Shown here piece after piece: positions 59,881 through 64,000 of a DNA stretch of 64,000 nt (position 1 is the stretch's first letter; each line of letters starts with the position of its first letter). The stretch covers positions 186,001 through 250,000 of the forward strand of contig JAQGEQ010000365.1 in the NCBI GenBank assembly GCA_034620365.1. The letters run 5' to 3'. The position numbers were made by a program, and so were the translations under genes. Source of the stretch: Pegea sp. RAD2-039 (lineage: Eukaryota; Chordata; Thaliacea; Salpida; Salpidae). A model generated the notes under the pieces. The model saw only the letters and a program-made list of their open reading frames with translations. It searched no databases and had not been told where the DNA came from.

Positions 59881-62800
59881 GTTGGTGATTTTGATGAAAT
59901 CGATTGTGGCATTTCTCATGTCGGTAAAATTGGAAAAAAACAATCTGTAAGTTGTGACAACATTTAATGAAATTAAATTTTTTATTTCATCTAAATATGG
60001 TAATTTTTGATTACAGATTCTTATAGACTTTGATTGTGTTGTCAAAAAACAAACCACTTTTAGCAGTGTTATTCAAGAATACATGTTTTATACTCTTGGC
60101 TTTCAACATGAATATTCTCGACCAGATTTCATTGACTTCATCGGTCACAATGATTATAGTAAGAAAAGTTGTATAAAATAATTAGTAAATAAAAACTAAA
60201 TCTAATTGTTAGTTATAAAATGTAATTTATTCTTTTATTTTCAGATGTGTTATCTGAATATTTTAACACCAACTCATTAATATCTAAATTTGATATCAAT
60301 TCAATTACACAAAATGCAAATATGTTGGACTTGAATCTAAAGAACTATCTGACTAATGTAAGTTAATTTGATATTTGCTGTAATCTGTAAAACTTCATAT
60401 ATAAGTTTAAAATAATGATAAAAACTCTGTAAGTTTAATAATAATTACAAGATTTACAATAAGTAAAGAGAAAAGATGTTTTTAGGAGAAAATATATTTT
60501 ATTATGATTATTCTAAATACTATTTTTTTAGTCGCCTTCACGCTTGAGTAACTTGGACATTCAATTAATAAATGAAGCTTACAAATGTCCAGATAAACTT
60601 CAAGGTATAAATTTAATGATTAGAATTAGAAATTGTAGATGATTTGAAAATACAAATAATATTTATCATTTATATTTCTATTTATTAGGAAACGGATGTT
60701 ATCATTCTTCACTACCAACAGTCCTTGGAAATGGAAGATTAGATTCAAACAGATCTGTATATGAACAAATGGAGGTTGTGAGAGTGATTTGTGATCCTGG
60801 ATATCATTCTTCACCAAATGGATATAGTTATTGCGAAAATGGAAAATTTTCACCATCAACTTTTACTTGTGTACCAAGTAAGGGAAATCCCCGTGAATGT
60901 TTCAGTTTTTTAAATTGTTTTTCATTTTAGCTACTTGTGTGGATACATTAGATGATTGTACTAATTGGGAACCATTTTGTGAAACTCATGGACCAATAAG
61001 TTGTCCTCTAACTTGTGGTTTATGTCGTAAGTTTGTTGAATAAATCATAAAATTATCTAAAATGAAATTTTCGATAAATTCTAAATGTTTCATCTTTTGA
61101 ATGATATTTAATCAAATTATTTTTAATGTAAATAAACATGAAATATATAAATAAAATATTTATCAGTAATAGAAAGACTTGCATGACAAGTTCTTATATG
61201 TTTGGTTTTTCACAGATTATTTCCAATATCAAATTTTTATAATAATTTTCTTAAACATTTAACTTTAGAAATAATATTGTTAAATCAGTTTAATATTTAT
61301 TGCTACTATTAATAGCTTTTGTTTTTGCATTTTAATAACATTTCATCAGATTTCTATTAAACTTTTTTATCTTCAAATTTGTAGCAATTTTATAATTTAC
61401 AAAATTAAATCTTACAGCAAGCTGCTTCAAAAAGCCAGTGGTTCAAGGAGGCGCCAGTGTCAACTATTTGGATCATTTAGCAGAAAATAGGAGTTATTAT
61501 CTGACGTGTGTAGCTGGTCAAAAACCTGCTAGTCCAACAATTTCTACTTGTGTAAATGGAACACTGACAAATCCATTATTTCAGTGTGCTAAAGGTATTT
61601 TTCTAATTCTACAAAACACTTGTAAAATGTTGTACTTTTAGAAATTCGTCATCTGTGTAACGTTTCACCTGATAAACAACCGTTGACAACCAACATTAGC
61701 AACGAACTTCGAACAGAAATTGAAAAATCGTGTAGCAACAACTTTTGTAAGTTTTGAATTAACATCAATATTTTTCAATATATCAACAAAATGAAATATA
61801 TGTTTAGTAGAAAAAAGATAATTAATTAATAGATTAATAGAAATAAACTTTCATTCATACAAGAAAACTGAATTTATATTTTAAAGATGATTAATTGATA
61901 AATTATCGTTTTAGGTTTGCTTTCAAAGTTGAATTACACAAACGGTCAAATCTTTCCTGAGAATGAAATCTTAGAAGCTGGTGATATAGCTCAACTTATC
62001 TGTGATGATGGTTTTGAATCAAGATCTATTCCTCACATTAAATGTGATTTTAATGTTTATACGATGAAATACGAATTGAATCATGCAAAACTTGAGTGTA
62101 TTAAATGTAAGTATAAAAGTGAAATTCTATTTTCAAATAAGATCTTGTGATGAAAATTAACTTGTTTGTTTTGTAGCTGTGTGTGAAGATATCAATACAA
62201 CTTGCATTGATCTTGCATCTAAAGGATTTTGTGATAGAAGTGAAAGAATCGGTTTTATGAGAAGAAACTGTAAAAAAAGTTGTGGATTTTGTGGTTAGTT
62301 AATTTATGCAGTTTGTTGAATTATTTAAAAATTATTTAAATCAAAAGGTTCATGCAAGTCACCACCTTACTTTGATCGATCTGTCAGTAAAATTACTCCA
62401 ATGAAAAACGAATTTGCAAAAGATGATGAGGTTCATGTGGAATGTTTCAATGGATACCAACCAACAAATATCACTTCGTCTGTTTGTATTGATGGAAATT
62501 TCTTTCCTAATCAACTGTTGTGTAAACCAGGTAAGATTTGTACTTCAAATTAATTATTAAAATCTAAAAACTCAATCAACAGCTGCTTCAAGCTGTACAG
62601 TAGACTCACTACCAAAAGTCAATAGAGGTTTTCCAGAACCTCTATTATATTCTTATCCTGATGGATTTGCAGTTGAAGCAAGATGTCAAATAGCAACACG
62701 ACGTGGTGATGTTTGGCGTTCAACTTGTCGAAATGGAACTTTTGATATCAAGGAACTAACTTGTATTGAAGGTTTGTTATTATTTTCTTATCAAAGTTCA

Positions 62801-63236
62801 AATCTAACCAACTTTTATTCTATAGAGAAATGTATTGATTTGAATCCATGTCATCATTTGATTAAATCTTGCTCACGAACATCAGTTCAAAGAGACTCTT
62901 TCGTGAGCTGTGGCATTTGCAGTATGTTTTTCTACATATTATTTGAAAATAAACTAATTTTCATCTTCTATAGATACAACTGAGTGTTACAGAAGCTATT
63001 TTGATAATTATCTTGAAGTGAATCACCGGACTATTATCTCTCCTGACCAACAAACTTATTCAAATGGTCAACAAGTTCAACTTGTCAATGAAAAAGAACA
63101 TTTAACAGCAGTTTGTTTGAATGGAAGATTTGATATTCAAGATGAACTCTGTAAAGATTACATAGATGCTTTCCCCATTCCACAATATCAAGCGAGTTTC
63201 TCGCAATTATTCGATGATTTTTATGAAAATAATTAA
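59404..63236 (+). CDS. secreted astacin-like pseudo-protease with alternating Sushi and ShKT modules (gene E)
   Basis: Seventeen exons, 763 codons: 59404-59419, 59472-59531, 59586-59678, 59759-59946, 60017-60158, 60245-60357, 60532-60604, 60689-60877, 60931-61026, 61418-61594, 61642-61746, 61915-62106, 62177-62293, 62348-62530, 62583-62771, 62826-62921, 62974-63236. Signal peptide: KSILIACFLLILSSELQS. Residues about 30-225 follow the astacin fold (NVYVIPYTI, DGLKDMETFTCLKF, CGISHVGKIG, LGFQHEYSRPDFIDF, SNLDIQLINEAYKC). The zinc site HExxHxxGxxHE reads QEYMFYTLGFQHE, so two of three His are gone. The Met-turn SVMHY region is also unrecognisable (FDINSITQN). After it come Sushi, ShKT (60931), Sushi, Sushi, ShKT (62177; RRNCKKSCGFC), Sushi, Sushi, ShKT-like, Sushi and an acidic end. 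All module exons are phase 1-1 or nearly so. Probably a secreted binding protein, not an enzyme. Confidence 0.9.
60074..60112 (+). other. inactivated astacin zinc-binding site
   Basis: Residues 139-151 read Q-E-Y-M-F-Y-T-L-G-F-Q-H-E where active astacins have HExxHxxGxxHE. The first His is Gln and the second is Phe; the Glu, Gly and third His remain, followed by the family's SRPD. Without two ligands zinc binding and peptidase activity are not expected. Confidence 0.92.
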
Positions 63237-63242
63237 AATAAA
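63237..63242 (+). promoter_or_regulatory. poly(A) signal of gene E
   Basis: AATAAA abuts the stop codon, with a second overlapping AATAAA at 63242-63247. The distance to the stop is unusually short. Confidence 0.5.
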
Positions 63243-63380
63243 ATAAATTTTGAAAGTTGAATTGATTGTCAATATTACTTAGCAGTTTTGAAGTTTGAGG
63301 TTTTTGAGATTTATTTATTATCAAGCAAATAATAGTCGAGTTTATTTTGAGGTTTGATTAGAGTCATGTGATTAGAGTCT

Positions 63381-64000
63381 TATTTAATTTCAAATTTCTC
63401 TTTAAAAACTTTCACAATTCAGATTTACTTTTGAATATTTAAATTCTTAAAAAATGATTTTTTTTTCAGCATTTTTAACACTTTGGTTATAAATTATAAT
63501 TATTGAATAAATTTACATTCAAGATGAAGAGCTTTTCAGGTATCTTTCTATTTTTTAGTTAATATATCTTTTCTAACTAATATATTTTTAGGAAAATCGA
63601 TTCTTATTGCTTGCTTTCTTCTGATATTATCAAGTGAACTTCAATCAAGAGGTAATAATCTTTACTTTACAAAATAAATTTGAACTTTATATTTGATATT
63701 TACAGAGATTTCTCGGGAGAAGCCCTCCAACTTTTGGACAGATTTGAAGGAGAACGTTTATGTGATACCCTATACTATCAGCATTCAAATAGAAAAAAGT
63801 AATTGATGTTTGATAATTCATTGACTTTAGATATTACTTTGTAATAAAATCTCTAACAATTCAATTTGAAACTTTTAGATTCGTCTATGACTTTGGAGAA
63901 CATCTCAGCTAGTATTGTTGATGGATTAAAAGATATGGAAACGTTCACCTGTCTCAAATTTGATGAACGACAGTTTGAAGAAGATTACATCGAAATATTA
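63381..64000 (+). repeat. tandem duplication, second copy
   Basis: Counterpart of 59261-59880 at +4120 bp, nearly identical in exons, introns and upstream DNA. The duplication is therefore recent or kept alike by conversion. Confidence 0.95.
63524..64000 (+). CDS. second astacin-like gene, 5' part (gene F, cut by the window end)
   Basis: Exons 63524-63539, 63592-63651, 63706-63798 and 63879 onward match gene E in length, phase and almost every base: same signal peptide and same astacin start (ISREKPSNFWTDLKENVYV). The first four exons are intact and open. The active-site exon lies outside the window, so whether this copy is also catalytically dead cannot be seen. Confidence 0.9.

Overview
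This window is nuclear DNA of an animal, very probably an A+T-rich invertebrate. The evidence is multi-exon genes with GT-AG introns (mostly 50-150 bp, some above 700), secreted multidomain proteins built from metazoan modules (alpha-2-macroglobulin/TEP, TSP1-like, LamG-like, astacin, Sushi/CCP, ShKT), a eukaryotic tRNA-Ser gene, a tRNA-Tyr-derived sequence with a nuclear-type intron, and an APE-type LINE family. I cannot name the phylum from sequence alone. All exon models were read by eye from splice sites, reading frame and comparison of the paralogues within the window. The summed exons of genes B, C, D and E are all divisible by three.

Layout. Bases 1-2430 hold the 3' end of thioester-containing protein (TEP) gene A. 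Bases 2477-2815 and 3300-6573 are two unrelated minisatellites that both have a 24-bp period. The larger one appears to be a giant minus-strand exon (6596-3179) encoding about 136 copies of an acidic octapeptide plus a unique acidic tail. Bases 6600-13600 are A+T-rich and mostly empty, apart from a compositionally distinct island at 7160-7870. Then three complete TEP genes follow head-to-tail on the plus strand: B (13623-22401, 30 exons, 1540 aa), C (23873-35524, 35 exons, 1815 aa) and D (40813-50030, 35 exons, 1680 aa). A degenerate minus-strand LINE (50895-52860), a tRNA-Ser(UGA) gene (53061-53142), a LINE relic on the plus strand (about 54420-54880) and a 117-nt hairpin (58176-58292) lie downstream. 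Bases 59404-63236 encode an astacin-like protein followed by alternating Sushi and ShKT modules. The 5' part of a near-identical second copy starts 4120 bp later and runs off the window.

Main message. The TEP cluster shows three states of the defining chemistry. C keeps the CGEQ thioester. D has AIEY at exactly the aligned position. B lacks the whole thioester domain, so the two halves of its CUB domain are joined. All three carry a C-terminal extension I do not recognise as a standard TEP architecture: a Cys-rich motif, a TSP1-like module and a LamG-like domain, joined at phase-1 introns. A, B and C also share an alternative terminal tail that would bypass the extension. The neighbouring astacin-like protein has lost two of its three zinc-binding histidines and the Met-turn. 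The window therefore looks like a secreted, complement-like locus rich in members that keep the scaffold but have lost the chemistry. Sequence exchange between TEP paralogues is visible as near-identical tracts, one of which left a decoy exon with a stop.
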